From Aquilaria yunnanensis (lineage: Eukaryota; Streptophyta; Magnoliopsida; Malvales; Thymelaeaceae), in assembly GCA_039654915.1 (NCBI GenBank), contig JBDJPA010000011.1, positions 1,364,001 through 1,428,000 on the forward strand: a stretch of DNA of 64,000 bases. Reading direction: 5' to 3'. A model generated the notes under the pieces. That model ran no database searches, had not been told where the DNA came from, and saw only the letters and a list, made by a program, of their open reading frames with translations. A program made the translations under genes and the position numbers. This document shows, piece after piece, positions 13,370 to 24,310 of the stretch (position 1 is the stretch's first letter; each line of letters begins with the position of its first letter).

Positions 13370-13847
13370 CTAAAAAGCATCCCACATCAGAAACCCTAAT
13401 CCACTGAGCATTTCACCGAGAACAAAGTCTCACTTGGGTGCCACATCTTACAGTACCACAATTAACATAGTTTCACAAGACAGAAAAACCAGTAAAGACC
13501 TAGATTCTTAGCAGAGTTGGCAAAAGAACGATCCATCCGGAAGACAAAAAACCATGAAATGGAAAAGAAAAGACACAAATTGCAACTACAACATGCCCCC
13601 AATGCGCTGCATATAAAAGACGCAACAAGCAAGAAACCAAAAGAAGGTAGAAGTAAATAATACTAAAATTCTCGAACTAAACTTGGTTCCGGTCAACTTC
13701 TGCCTACCATGCTCAAACGAAACTAGTAAAACCTCGAGATTCAGAATCCGTATCTCCGAAGTATTTATGCACATTTCGCGGTGAGCAAATCGCAGAGAGA
13801 AAATGTAAAAGAAACAGCAAGAAGAGGGAGAGACAGAAGAAGCTTGC

Positions 13848-13990
13848 CTGAGCGGAAAATCTTGAGACCGAAATCTGAAACTCTCCTCAAATCAGTCTTC
13901 GCTCTTGGGAGGCTTACGGCAACTGCTCTTATCCGGCTATTTTTTAAAACCAGGGCCAGGCCAGAGTCATTGTCTAGTGGGCTTGGCCTC
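13848..13990 (-). promoter_or_regulatory. Probable 5' leader exon of the PHD-finger gene, possible GC-AG intron
   Basis: The sequence TTTTTAG ends exactly one base before the ATG at 13369, which suggests a leader intron spliced directly onto the start codon. Upstream, the minus strand reads CTCAG followed by GCAAGC, a good GC-type donor, with exon end at 13848. The 5' end of the leader is an estimate and no clear TATA box was found. Confidence 0.4.
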
Positions 13991-14859
13991 TCATCTTTTC
14001 TCCCTTCGTTCTCTCTCACACGTATGAGAGGAGAAAGAGGCTATCCAATTAAAAGGTTGGGTTTTTTTCGACAAAAGAGCCAATTCGGCCGTCTTTTTTT
14101 GCAGCTTAATCCAATACTGTTTTATCCCTTTTCTTATGTTTGACTCATTTCAGGGATGTTAAAAGAAATACTATACCCGTCCCTGTCCTGCTCAAATTCA
14201 ATCACCTAAATTAGACCTTACCTGTAAGATTATAGAAAGTATAAGTTTAACTAATCCTATTCAACCTTAATCATATTTTTTTTAAATTAGTATATTTATA
14301 TTTAAAATATAATTTTAAAATAAAATTATAATCTAACATAAATTAGAATATCCTATACTTTAGTTTATTTTTCAGTTATTAATTGATTATAAATATATGC
14401 ATTCTTTTGGAAATATATGTAAAAATATATAATAAAACAAAGTTTAACAAATGTCTTAAATAGGTTTACAGGTAGTATCTACCTATCCACTTGACAGGTA
14501 ACCTGATTACTCGTGGATTGAGAGGTCAAAGGTGATAGGCTAAATCATAGATGGGCTAAAGGTTGCACTTCTTTTAAATTGAAGGGCTGAATTATGTTTG
14601 ACCAAAGTGGGCCACTTTTAATCTGTTAGTCTATCCGACCCGGGTTGATTAATGCAGCTAGATTAATGGCCATTAAATCAATCCAAATTGGCCCTAATCC
14701 TTTTCACTTCTCCCTACATTATGTTTAAAAGACTTCATAAAATTAATGCTCTTCTCCTCAATTTCAAATCCTGCTTTTACAATCTCACCTCACACACTCA
14801 CCACGACTTTCCTCAATACTTTTTCCAACCCTTCATCTTTCTCTAAGAGTTCCCTTAAT
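13991..14859. other. Intergenic, upstream of the PHD-finger gene
   Basis: Promoter region of the minus-strand PHD gene followed by AT-rich sequence without a gene. Phrases resembling transposon termini occur around 14170-14210 and 14470-14510, but I could not pair them into an element. Confidence 0.4.
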
Positions 14860-16189
14860 AATTCTGACTCACAAAACATCTTTCTCCTTTCTAAACTGCC
14901 ACCACCACCCCCTTAATAAACCTAGATTTTTTACATCTAAGCTACTACACCAATACTTTATACTTAAAGTAACGCACACTATATTCCTACCCTCTCCTTG
15001 ACCCCCTCCCCCCCCAAATAATTGATTTCTAACACTCTTGATGTCTTTAATTACACTTACTCTAGCATGAAACATAAAGACAAAGGAATGGTTTCAAGCA
15101 TGGACTTAATTAAGGTTAGCCTTTCACCCACCAATAACAATTTTGCTCTAAAATTACTAAGTTTACATTTAATCATATTAACTACCTGCTATCATGCATT
15201 GAATCTTCTCGTATTAGCTCCAACTGAAAGTCTAATATATTTAAATGACAAATTATTTAACCTATAATTTTATCTTTTTTGCCAATGCTTGAATTTTTTT
15301 GCTTTGGTACGCAAACACCAAACAACCTGCTTTTGCTTAAGTTTACCTTCAACCCCAACAAAAGCTGAAAACATTCAATAATCTCAACAAATTAGCACAT
15401 TCTCTCATTCTGTTCACTAGCAAACAATATCAACATATTGGAGATGAAAAACCACCAACCCTTCATTGCCAATATTAAACCTTTAAAAATCTTCTTTTCC
15501 TCTGCTTCTATTATCATCACATGCAAAATTTCTGCAACTATCACTACTAAAAAAACCTTTTTTTCCAATGGCCCATTTTCCAACGGCCAAGTTGTTGGAA
15601 ACTATGGAAAAAAATTGACATTTGTGAAAAAAAAAACTTCAACGGGTTGAAAAATTTCCAACGGACACTTTTCCAACTGCCTAAACTGCTGGAAAATATG
15701 TAAGTAAAATTGTGCATCTTAGTATTTATTGTTTCCAATGGCATAAACCATTGGAAATTTTTTTTATTTTTAATAGTAAGTTAAATTGTGCATCTTAGTA
15801 TTTAAGCCGTTGGAAAATATGTAAAGTAAACTGTGCATCTCAGTATTTATTGTTTCCAACAGCTTAAGCCATTGGAAAACATTTTTTATTTTTCCAACAG
15901 CCTAGGCCATTGGAAAATATTGTTAACGTAAAATTTAAATATATGTCATAATATGCATTTATCATAATATATTAGTATAATATATAATTTATCATAATAT
16001 AATATATTATATGTTAAAATGTATCATAATATATATATATAATATCATAATTATAAATATTATTATAGATATTTATTATAATATGTATGTACGTATTGTA
16101 TATATTATATTATAAATATTTATCATATTTATTGTATAATTTTAGAAAGTAAAGTAAGTATTTTGAAAATATTTTGTTATAAACAACAA

Positions 16190-16218
16190 CAACAACAACA
16201 ACAATAATAATAATAGTA

Positions 16219-16275
<57 letters not shown>
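16190..16275. repeat. Compound microsatellite (AAC/AAT/ACAT/AT)
   Basis: Consecutive runs of AAC, AAT, ACAT and AT units lie inside the CACTA-like element. Such sites are prone to length change and to assembly error. Confidence 0.9.
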
Positions 16276-16382
16276 CATTAATAGATATATGTATATATAT
16301 AATTTTCCCCAGTCCAAAAAAATGATCTACTGGGCCAAAAAAGCCCAAACCCAACCCTAACTGACCCTAACTATAAATACTA

Positions 16383-16674
16383 CTCTCTCCGTCCCAGTTT
16401 ACTTGAAACATATTCCTTTTTTGGATGTCCCAAAAGGTTGAAACGTTTCCTCTTTTGTAAAAGTTTAAACAATTAAATAATTCTTTTACACAAAACCCAA
16501 TAAAGACTCTTTTTTTAATATCCTCTCAATCTCTCACTACACAAAACCCAAAAAAGAATCTTTTCTTTTTTAATCATTATTTAAACTTTTACTACATAAA
16601 AAATTAACACAAATTACATACACTTTAATCTCCGTGCCCAGAGAAATGTTTCAACTTAATTGGGACGGAGAAAG
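16383..16674. mobile_element. Stowaway-like MITE nested in the CACTA-like element
   Basis: Inverted ends beginning CTCTCTCCGTCCCAG on the left and CTTTCTCCGTCCCAATT on the other strand at the right match the Stowaway/Tc1-mariner terminal consensus. TA dinucleotides flank it at 16381-16382 and 16675-16676. The 292-bp length is normal for this family and no coding is expected. Confidence 0.85.
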
Positions 16675-17867
16675 TATCACTTACCCTCCCATCTCCTTCA
16701 AGCCCTCGTCGTCTCTGCCTCCTCTCGGCCCTTTTCATCTCCGTCTCTCCCTCTCCCTCCTCTCAGCCTTTCCCCCTCCTCTCGCCCTCTCCGTCTCTGC
16801 CTATTTTCCGCCTCGCCATGGCCGTCCTCTTCTCTTCGTCTTTGGCTCTCTTCCGCCTTCGTCATCTCTAGCTCTCTTCCGCATCACCGTCGCCATCTTC
16901 TTCCGCCTTGCCATCGTGCCTCTCTCCTCCGCCATGCTCATCGACCTCATATCTCACGTCTCCTTTTTGTACGCTTTAGCTTCCATAGCCGCTGTGCTCA
17001 TTGGCATAGCCAGTCCACCATGCTCATCAACGTCGCCAGTCTGTCATCCATGTAGCCCATCCTCAGCCCTTCCATCATCCACCGTTTCTACCTCTTCCAC
17101 GTCCTCCCCATCTCCACGGCCTCCACGCCTTCCTTGGTGGCCAGAAGATATGGGTTCAGAAGAGATGGATTTTGATTTTGTATAAATCTGTTTCGCATTT
17201 TTTATTTGGGTACAATTTTTTTTTATTTTTTTTAGATCCATTCGAATATTTGATTTCTTGTTCAGATTTGTTTGGATTTTTTACTTTTGATTTTGATTAG
17301 ATCTATTTCGAATGATTGATTTTTAGTTTAGATTTGTTTGGATTTTTTATTTTTGATTTTGGTTAGATCTAGTTGTATTTTTTGTTTGGTTGATTTTGTG
17401 TTAGGTCAATTAGATTTTGTATTTTTGTGATTTTTAAATTTTTCGTAATAATGTAAATATACTTTTAGTAATAATAATTTTAATTTTTTGAACTAATGCA
17501 AAATATAATTTTGCTAAATCTTAAATAATAAATATAAAATATTTAATCATATATTTTTGTTTATTTTCCTGAAATAGTTTTCCAACGGCCCTACCCGTTG
17601 GAAACTTCCATTGGCCTGAGCCATTGGCAATGTTCCAATGGTCCTGGCTGTTGGAAAACTGTGTTACTGTTCAAAAAAACTTTCAAAAGAATTGGCTGTT
17701 GGAAATACCAACGGTTAATCATTGGGCTGTTGGAATTTTTTTTCCAATTCATGCTTTACCAACGCGCCTGTCTCCAATGGCTCCGTGTTGGAGATTGTCA
17801 ATTTTCCAACGCGAGACTGTTGGAAATGGCCGTTAGAAAATGCATTTTTTTTAATAGTGAGAAACAA

Positions 17868-18002
17868 ACAAGGTGAAAGCTGGTCATCTTGTCTTACTCC
17901 TTTCTCCAATTTTAAATTACAATGTAGGGCTCTCATTAACCAGTACTGAAATAAAGGGTGAATCCATACAAGATCTAATCTATCCCCTCCATTTTTATTC
18001 AA
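17868..18002 (-). other. LINE RT motif block (RQDDQLSPCLF)
   Basis: This flank of the CACTA-like insertion contains the LINE motif in the form GVRQDDQLSPCLFL on the minus strand. It proves the target of the insertion and fixes the LINE's orientation. Confidence 0.8.
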
Positions 18003-18255
18003 AACTCATCTGCAATATAATTGAATCTAGAAATTTTCAATTTATGTTGTCATATGCTCACTCGAAATTCACCTTAAAAAGCATTATTTTCTGTCTTTTT
18101 TTTTTCTTTGCCAAATATACCAACTCATTTGCAATAAGAACACCATCTAAAATATGTCTTCCTTTAATAAACCCTATTTGCACCTCATTAATGACACTCA
18201 AGATGACCTATTTAATAATCTTTTTCACTAATATCTTTGTGATAACTTTATACTG

Positions 18256-19030
18256 ACATATGATTTGGGGACGAAGCTAGAACTTCAGGTTTGTGGAGCA
18301 AGACCTAAGAATTTTTAATGTAGAAATTCTATATAAAATAAATTTATTTATGTTGCAAGAAAAATATACTAAAATTATAATTTGAGCCCTTACTATTAAA
18401 AATGTTAAAACTTACCAATTTCGATCTTCGCAAACGTGCAGCAGTTAATTTGAAGCACCAACTCCATATTAAATCATGAGCTTCCATGTCAATAAACGTA
18501 TTTATAGAAAAAATATCTATTATTTCATTTTCAATGTGACAATCAAGTAATTTTAGTATGAAATTTATTGAAATCAATAATATAAAAAAAATTGATAAGT
18601 AACTAATGGAAATTGGGAGATGGCCAACATGGAGAATGGCTTTGCAATTTCCAACTTCCAAAAATTGTTATGGCTGCGGTGGGGCTGTTTTTTGTTTGAG
18701 CACAAGATTAGGGATTCTAATAACATGAGACTATGAGAAAGAGAAAATTGAGAGAGAAATATAATGGCGTTTAAAAGTTCAATTTTTTAAAATATAATTC
18801 TATGTTCTTTTAATACACAGGAAGGTAAAAAATTTTATACGAGAACAAGTTAAAACCAGTATTTTGTTATTTTTTACGGTTTATATTGTATGTGTTTGCG
18901 TGTGTATGGTGAAAAATATATATAGTGTTTGATTAGTTTTCTGAAATACTTCATAAAGTATACATACATTTGCGTGTGTATGGTGAAAAATATTGGGGAG
19001 GGCAAGACACCACAGCCTCTTACCTCCACC
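18256..19030. mobile_element. Second insertion inside the LINE relic, unclassified
   Basis: LINE similarity stops at about 19030, after the SLI of the N-terminal RT block, and resumes at 18256 with YKVITK. The 0.77 kb between is foreign and AT-rich. Its ends carry phrases common at plant DNA transposon termini: GGGGACGAAGCTAGAAC on the left, and TTGGGGAGGGCAAG followed by CTCCACCACTG on the right. I found no target duplication, so class and exact ends are open. Confidence 0.45.
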
Positions 19031-19500
19031 ACTGATATCTAATCAAACTTCTGAGTCGCCACTCCCCTAGACTAACTGGATTCCTCCTTTTAGGCACCAA
19101 AGTCACAAACGAAGAATTATATCCCCTATCAATCTTTCTGAACCTAGGAAAGTGTTGACAAATTTCACAACATCCCAATTTTTTCTTCAAAAAGTTGAAC
19201 AAGAAACGATCGAGTCCCGGGGCTTTTCTCCCACCATAACTCCACACTACTTCTGTTATTTCCTTTTCCTCATACGTACAGTTTCTTCAAACTTCGAACT
19301 AATTAGAGTATCACTCAATCTCCTGAAACGATCATGTTTAAAAACTGGCCATGACATATTTACTTCCTGAAAGTTCTGTACTTGAAAATAAAGAAAGACC
19401 TAGCTCCTCTTTAACAGACTTCCTGCCTCATCTCCCATATTAATACATAAAGCTTTGATGGTGTTTCTCCTAATCTTTCCTCTAACCTCTGCATGGAAAT

Positions 19501-19996
19501 AACTTAAGTTTAGCATTATCAGTGAAGATAACTTACAAGATTGTAAGTAATTAATATATAAATAAAAACATTCAAATATTACCTAAATATTAAAATGATG
19601 CAATGAAAGAAAAAGACATATATGTTTTTGAATTACTTACTAGATGCATTGCACTATTTTTATTAAATTTAATTCTAGTGTATGGTCCACATGTTGAACG
19701 CAACGTAACAAAGAAAATATAGGTAGCTATAAATATCATTATATAATCATCACATGGATAGGTAAAATATACATTAATTACTTGAACATATAAGAAGAAA
19801 TTAACAACACGAAAACATAACATCTAAGGTGGTATATAAATGATATACATCCATGATCGCAGAGTAGAACCACTCTAGAAAATAAAGAAGTTATGAGTCT
19901 ATATATACGATGGTCTATGACCAGCGAGGACACATACAGGTCATGGGATCGCGTGAAAATAATGAAGTACATATATATGTTACTCAGTAGCTAGCG
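19501..19996. other. Intergenic, downstream of the CML gene
   Basis: No gene seen. Open frames at 19590-19972 on the minus strand are AT-rich and have no recognisable domain. Confidence 0.4.
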
Positions 19997-20455
19997 TTAA
20001 TTAGTATTATTAGTCAACATCATGCTCTTGAACTCTTCAAAATCCAGGTAACCATCCAAATTGGTGTCGTACACGCAGATCATGCTCTTGCAATCTCTCC
20101 CTTCTTCCCACAGCCCAAGCCTCTCCAACACGCTCTGTAGCTCCTCGCTTGATATGAACCCGTCGCCGTTCAAATCGAACACGTTAAACGCCTCCGCAAG
20201 GTCATCAACCCCTTCACGTTTTCGGTTCGAAATGTTGTTGTAGAAGAACACGAACTCTTCCAATCTGAGGCTTTGTTTGCCAGTCAGAGACAGGAGCTCC
20301 TCCGTCTCGGTCTCCACCCCTCCTATCCTCTCCAGCAGCCAGTTCAGCTCCTCCAGGCTGACCAGACCGTCGCCGTTCCGGTCCAGCTTCTCGAAGATTC
20401 TCCGCAGGTCGTCGGGGCTGAGAGGAGAGGAATTAGAAGCTGCGGACGACGACAT
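19997..20455 (-). CDS. Calmodulin-like EF-hand protein, CML43/44 type
   Basis: An intronless 152-codon frame encodes a small soluble calcium sensor. Three EF-hand loops look competent: residues 25-36 (DRNGDGLVSLEE), 94-105 (DLNGDGFISSEE) and 130-141 (DTNLDGYLDFEE). The expected second hand at about 58-70 has lost its acidic loop residues (SLTGKQSLRLEE), as is common in the CML42-44 branch. The N-terminus is a short serine-rich stretch without an obvious membrane or lipid signal. A TATA box lies 93 bases upstream. Plant proteins of this group relay calcium signals, often after wounding or pathogen attack; that role is inferred from the family. The flanking MULE-like element starts 0.42 kb upstream of the ATG, so it may influence the promoter. 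Confidence 0.92.
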   Translation of the reverse strand: MSSSAASNSSPLSPDDLRRIFEKLDRNGDGLVSLEELNWLLERIGGVETETEELLSLTGKQSLRLEEFVFFYNNISNRKREGVDDLAEAFNVFDLNGDGFISSEELQSVLERLGLWEEGRDCKSMICVYDTNLDGYLDFEEFKSMMLTNNTN

Positions 20456-20547
20456 TTTGTTTGGTTGGCGAGAAACTGGCTTCTCAGTACCATTAATTCG
20501 AGGTTACTTGTTCTCCGTATGAAAAGATTTGGTCGTTCCGGCGCACG

Positions 20548-20555
20548 TATTTATA
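20548..20555 (-). promoter_or_regulatory. TATA box of the CML gene
   Basis: The minus strand reads TATAAATA 93 bases upstream of the ATG, in a GC-richer context and at a normal distance for a plant leader. Confidence 0.7.
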
Positions 20556-21262
20556 GATGCGGAAATGCATGGAATTGGAAAGCTTGGAAATTTAGTTTAG
20601 GGTTAACGGTCAATTGTACTGAAACGTACAACAGATGAGGACAGAATCGGGGCTTATGGCGGAAATATTGTCGAGGAAGGTAACAAGAAGCTTCGCAGCA
20701 AATGACAATGAAAAAGACACACAAGTGGTTGCCATCATCTACATGATTTTTTCAGTCCCCGATCCTTCTGGAATTTTTGTGGAGTATGGAATTTTGTTCC
20801 TCTATCTCATCATGATTTATAGTATTTTTTATTCCTGGATTTGAAATTTTACTTTATCATTTTCTTTTCTTCTTAAGTGGGCCAAACTATTATACTATTT
20901 GCCCCTAAACTTGCACAACTCAAGCAACTTAGTACAAAACTCAAAACTCATTAAAAGTTATCACCTGAACTTTGTGGAAGTTGACAACTTGCTCCATTTA
21001 TCACCATGCATGACTGATGTGTATGTTTTAAGGGTGAGCTAGCTGGATGGTTGGCTTATGTTGTGGGAAAAGTGTTATTTTTTGTTAGGCTGATAAGGGA
21101 AAAAACAATAATAATTGGTTATTATTTTCAAAAAAATATTATTAAATAGGTAACATGTTAGTTTTAGACAAATAATAATAATAATAATAATAATAATAAC
21201 TAATTAATTACAAATATCAAGAAACTTTTTAACAGAACTACCATTATACATGCCTTGAACAT

Positions 21263-21406
21263 CACCCAGCTATAATTTAAAAGTTAACTATTGGATGTGT
21301 TTTTCATTAAATACATAATCATTTTTTATAATTTCACCCAGCTATAATTTAAAAGTTAACTATTGGATGTGTTTTTCATTAAATACATAATCATTTTTTA
21401 TAATTT
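21263..21406 (+). repeat. 72-bp tandem duplication in the MULE-like element
   Basis: Two nearly perfect copies start with CACCCAGCTATAATTTAAAA at 21263 and 21335. The near identity implies a recent event inside an older element. Confidence 0.9.
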
Positions 21407-21639
21407 CAAAATTAGTACAAAGAGATGACATATATTAATGACCACACCATTTTATTTTTTTTTTTTGCTTTAGGGATAATGATTGATCAAAATTTGCATG
21501 AAAAATAAAAAAACCTATAACAAAAATAGAGAAATAGCGTAATATATTTTAAATATATAAGATAAAAATGGCATGATTTAGATCCCAAGTCAAGCACATG
21601 CATGATTTATTCTTGCACAATGATGTATTAAGATGGCAT

Positions 21640-21640
21640 G

Positions 21641-21696
<56 letters not shown>
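21640..21696 (+). repeat. ATT microsatellite
   Basis: About 18 uninterrupted ATT units lie in the right arm. The left arm at 21170-21200 carries the complementary AAT run, so the two can pair. Confidence 0.95.
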
Positions 21697-21697
<1 letters not shown>

Positions 21698-22162
21698 AAA
21701 CTAATATTATTTCAAAATTAATATGCTACTTACTTAATAATATTTTTTTAGAAATAATAACTAATTATTGTTTTTTCCTTACCCAGCCTAATAAAAAATC
21801 AGTTATGCACAGTGACAAATGGACCAAGTTGTCAATTTTTGTAAAGTTCAGGGGTCAACTTTTAATGAGTTTTGAGTTTTAAACTAATTCGCTCTAGTTG
21901 TAAAAGTTTAGGGGCCAATTGTACATTTTGGCCTATTAAGTACTATTATTATATTATATATACAATAGAGGTTTTAGTTCAGTTGCAAATTCTCCCAAAT
22001 TGCAGTAGGAAAACCTATTTAAAGTTAACTTTTTAAATTTTAGTTTTAGTACTTTAATATTTTTGCTATTAATAAATTATTTAAATTCTAACGGTAATAA
22101 TAAAACCCTTGCCTAACTAGATCTGTGAGACATTTCCATATGGCCCGCCACATGAAATGCAC

Positions 22163-22302
22163 TTCTTTTCCTTTTCTTAAACTTTTAACTTATAACTGAT
22201 TTTTTTGTTAAAAAAAATAATGTGATCCTTGTTTCTTTTCCTTTTCTTAAACTTTTAACTTATAACTGATTTTTTTGTTAAAAAAAATAATGTGATCCTT
22301 GT
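22163..22302 (+). repeat. 70-bp tandem duplication
   Basis: Two adjacent copies starting TTCTTTTCCTTTTCTTAAAC at 22163 and 22233 are practically identical. No gene is involved. Confidence 0.9.
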
Positions 22303-24310
22303 ATATATGCATATCATTGAAATATTATCCAGAAAGTGTATTTTGATCCTAAAATTTGTTTCCTTTTCTTTTCTTTTCTTTTCTTTTTTTGTTTTAGTTC
22401 TTCTCTATAACTTTTAATTTTTCTAAGTTAGTTCTAAAACATTATTAAAATGTTAAGAGTTTGTCCATAGAACAATGCGTCATATAATTAAAGAAAAATT
22501 AATAATTTAAATGATCTATTAATTAATTGTCAAACAAATATATATCAGAGTTTAAAATTTATTCAAAGATGATTATAGAATATTTTAAGTTGTAATTATT
22601 TTAAAAAATTGGTTTAAAAAAGTAATCAATTCTGAAACTAACTATTTATGCAGTTATAAGATTTTAATACTCGTTTAAAAACTGAAAAATTATAATACTG
22701 TACTGTTTATGCAATTGCAAAGTGATTTAAAACGAAGAACAATTTTAGTAGTAAAATAAAAAAAAATATGTTAAATTTCAGGACTTAAAATGCATATTTA
22801 TAAATTTTTTTATTAAATGTTATGACGCGCACATAAGTTGTGGATTTTCCCTTATTAAATTTGTAGGGAAGTGAATTTTGTCTTTGATACGCGTGGACGA
22901 TGCAAAAACCTTAATTTTAGAGGTGGATGGCCAATAATTACGTGTACCGCTTGAATTCCTGAAACGATCTAAATTAGTTGCATGACATGCGTCCACGTGA
23001 TATCTTCAAAACACTTTGTAATAGTTTTATATACAACAATAATTAATAAATACTTAATCAGAAGAATAGACCCGTTTCAAAGCCTTTTCACGCGGCGGGA
23101 ATTACCGTATTGGTAGCTGTTTCCGATTCCCCTCTCCTACGCTAGCAGCGGAAATCGTACGGTCAAATGGATTAAAGTCCCATGACGTTCAATTGATAAT
23201 CGCTCCACTCCGGCCTCCGGGAGGGCGGGGGGTCTCGCCCCTATATTTTTATTCATAACTATATATATAGTTTATATTTTACTAAGTATTTTAAACTAGT
23301 TTTATTTTTTTTATATATAAAATTTATGTTTTAATGCCTATCAAAAAGACCTGATCAAAAATAATATTTAAAAACATATTCTTAAATGTCACCGTCTCCC
23401 GCTCTTAGTTTTACCTTTACTATATCAAAATTCATACTGTTGTGACTCTTATCTTGGGAATTAACAGCCATCGTCTGACTACTATATTCCCCCACAATAA
23501 CTATTTCCATGTTGATAGTTGTAATTATTTGCAATTTTCCAAGGCATGCAGTGGCAATTTATTTTGTGTTTATTTTTATTTTTTAATATTATTTCTTTGT
23601 CTTGTTGTTTTTGTTATCGATTTCAGATAATTTCATTCTAAAATTATATTTTTCTCTTATTTTTTATTATTTTCATCCGATTTGTTGGTACTGTTACTCA
23701 TAAACCAACAAATAAATAGTTTGATATAAATATTTAGTGTTTTTTATTTCCTAATTCCAACCTCAACCTGAAAATCCTAATTTTGACCCTGCGTTCATTA
23801 ATGAACTAAGTGACTCAAAGTGTCATAAGAGTGGGAATGAAAACTAAAGCTAAAAATCGTCACATTTTAAAATTAAAGTAAGTTAAAATGTTATTAAAAT
23901 GAGAGCGGAACCACAATTGAGAACGAGAATAATAATTCAAAGTAAGAGAAGCTTACATACGGAAGGAGTGAAAATGATAGGTGTTCATTATTCGCTACAT
24001 ATTGGTGAGACTACTTGGTTTAGATGATGTGCTGGAAAGATATATATAGTATGTATCTACCGTAGGGATAGGGAAGATGTATGAAAATAATATAAGATTA
24101 GGCAAAAGTGAAAATAGGCAAGTTTCGGTATATCTTGTTTTATTCGATTCCGCCTTCTGGCGTTTTCCGAGAGAAAGCAACCTCTGGTTGAGTCTACCCA
24201 CAACATCTGTTGATACTCTTTGGAGAGTGTTCGGTTCGTATCCACTTTCATTACCGAGAGTTTTACCTACATTCACTTTGCATCCAACGGAAATTACTAA
24301 CTCATAGTTA
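22303..24310. other. Intergenic, nothing firmly recognised
   Basis: AT-rich sequence. Weakly complementary phrases at about 22330 (TATTTTGATCCTAAAATTTG) and 22790 could be the ends of an old MITE, but no target duplication was found. A minus-strand open frame at 23995-24333 has no recognised domain. Confidence 0.35.

Larger units (their letters stand above)
15542..17859. mobile_element. CACTA-like non-autonomous DNA transposon inserted in the LINE
   Basis: The ends are inverted repeats: CACTACTAAAAAAA on the left and, on the other strand, CACTATTAAAAAAAA on the right. Subterminal regions on both sides (15565-15930 and 17580-17850) hold many short palindromic units built on CCAACGGC and GCCNTTGGAAA, the arrangement expected for CACTA-type transposase binding sites. 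The element interrupts the LINE frame exactly between PCLFL and IVAE. I found no clean 3-bp target duplication. It encodes no transposase; a C/T-rich open frame at 16634-17182 has no recognisable domain. Confidence 0.7.
14860..19500 (-). pseudogene. LINE (non-LTR retrotransposon) reverse transcriptase relic, split by insertions
   Basis: Minus-strand pieces appear in the correct order of a plant LINE reverse transcriptase. GGRKAPGLDRF and NSSFVTLVPK at 19020-19250 are the N-terminal RT block. YKVITKILVKK, NEVQIGFIKGRHILDGV and the catalytic-region remnant lie at about 17990-18250. GVRQDDQLSPCLFL ends at about 17860 and continues as IVAEILHVMI at 15541. GLKVNLSKSRLFG lies at about 15300-15380, and the thumb/C-terminal blocks (GERLTLIKS, FGGGGGQGEGRN, VKNLG) run down to 14870. 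Stops and at least one frameshift occur throughout. The gap from 17859 to 15542 is a CACTA-like insertion and the gap from about 19030 to 18256 is another foreign segment. The element is dead and old. Confidence 0.85.
20880..21933. mobile_element. MULE-like element with long inverted arms upstream of the CML gene
   Basis: The left arm (GGCCAAACTATT... from 20880) and the reverse complement of the right arm (GGCCAAAATGTAC... ending at 21933) match over roughly 300 bases, including the phrases CCCCTAAACTT and CAAAACTCATTAAAAGTT. Flanks TCTTAAGTG (20871-20879) and TATTAAGTA (21934-21942) agree at 7 of 9 positions, a plausible old 9-bp target duplication. The arms meet in AAT/ATT microsatellites. 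No transposase is encoded. Confidence 0.75.

Noticed and set aside
16634..17185. 183-codon Ser/Pro-rich frame on the plus strand
   Set aside because: It begins inside the Stowaway MITE and continues into C/T-rich repeat-like sequence of the CACTA-like element; composition explains the openness.
18344..18661. 105-codon minus-strand frame
   Set aside because: AT-rich frame in the foreign segment that splits the LINE; no domain similarity.
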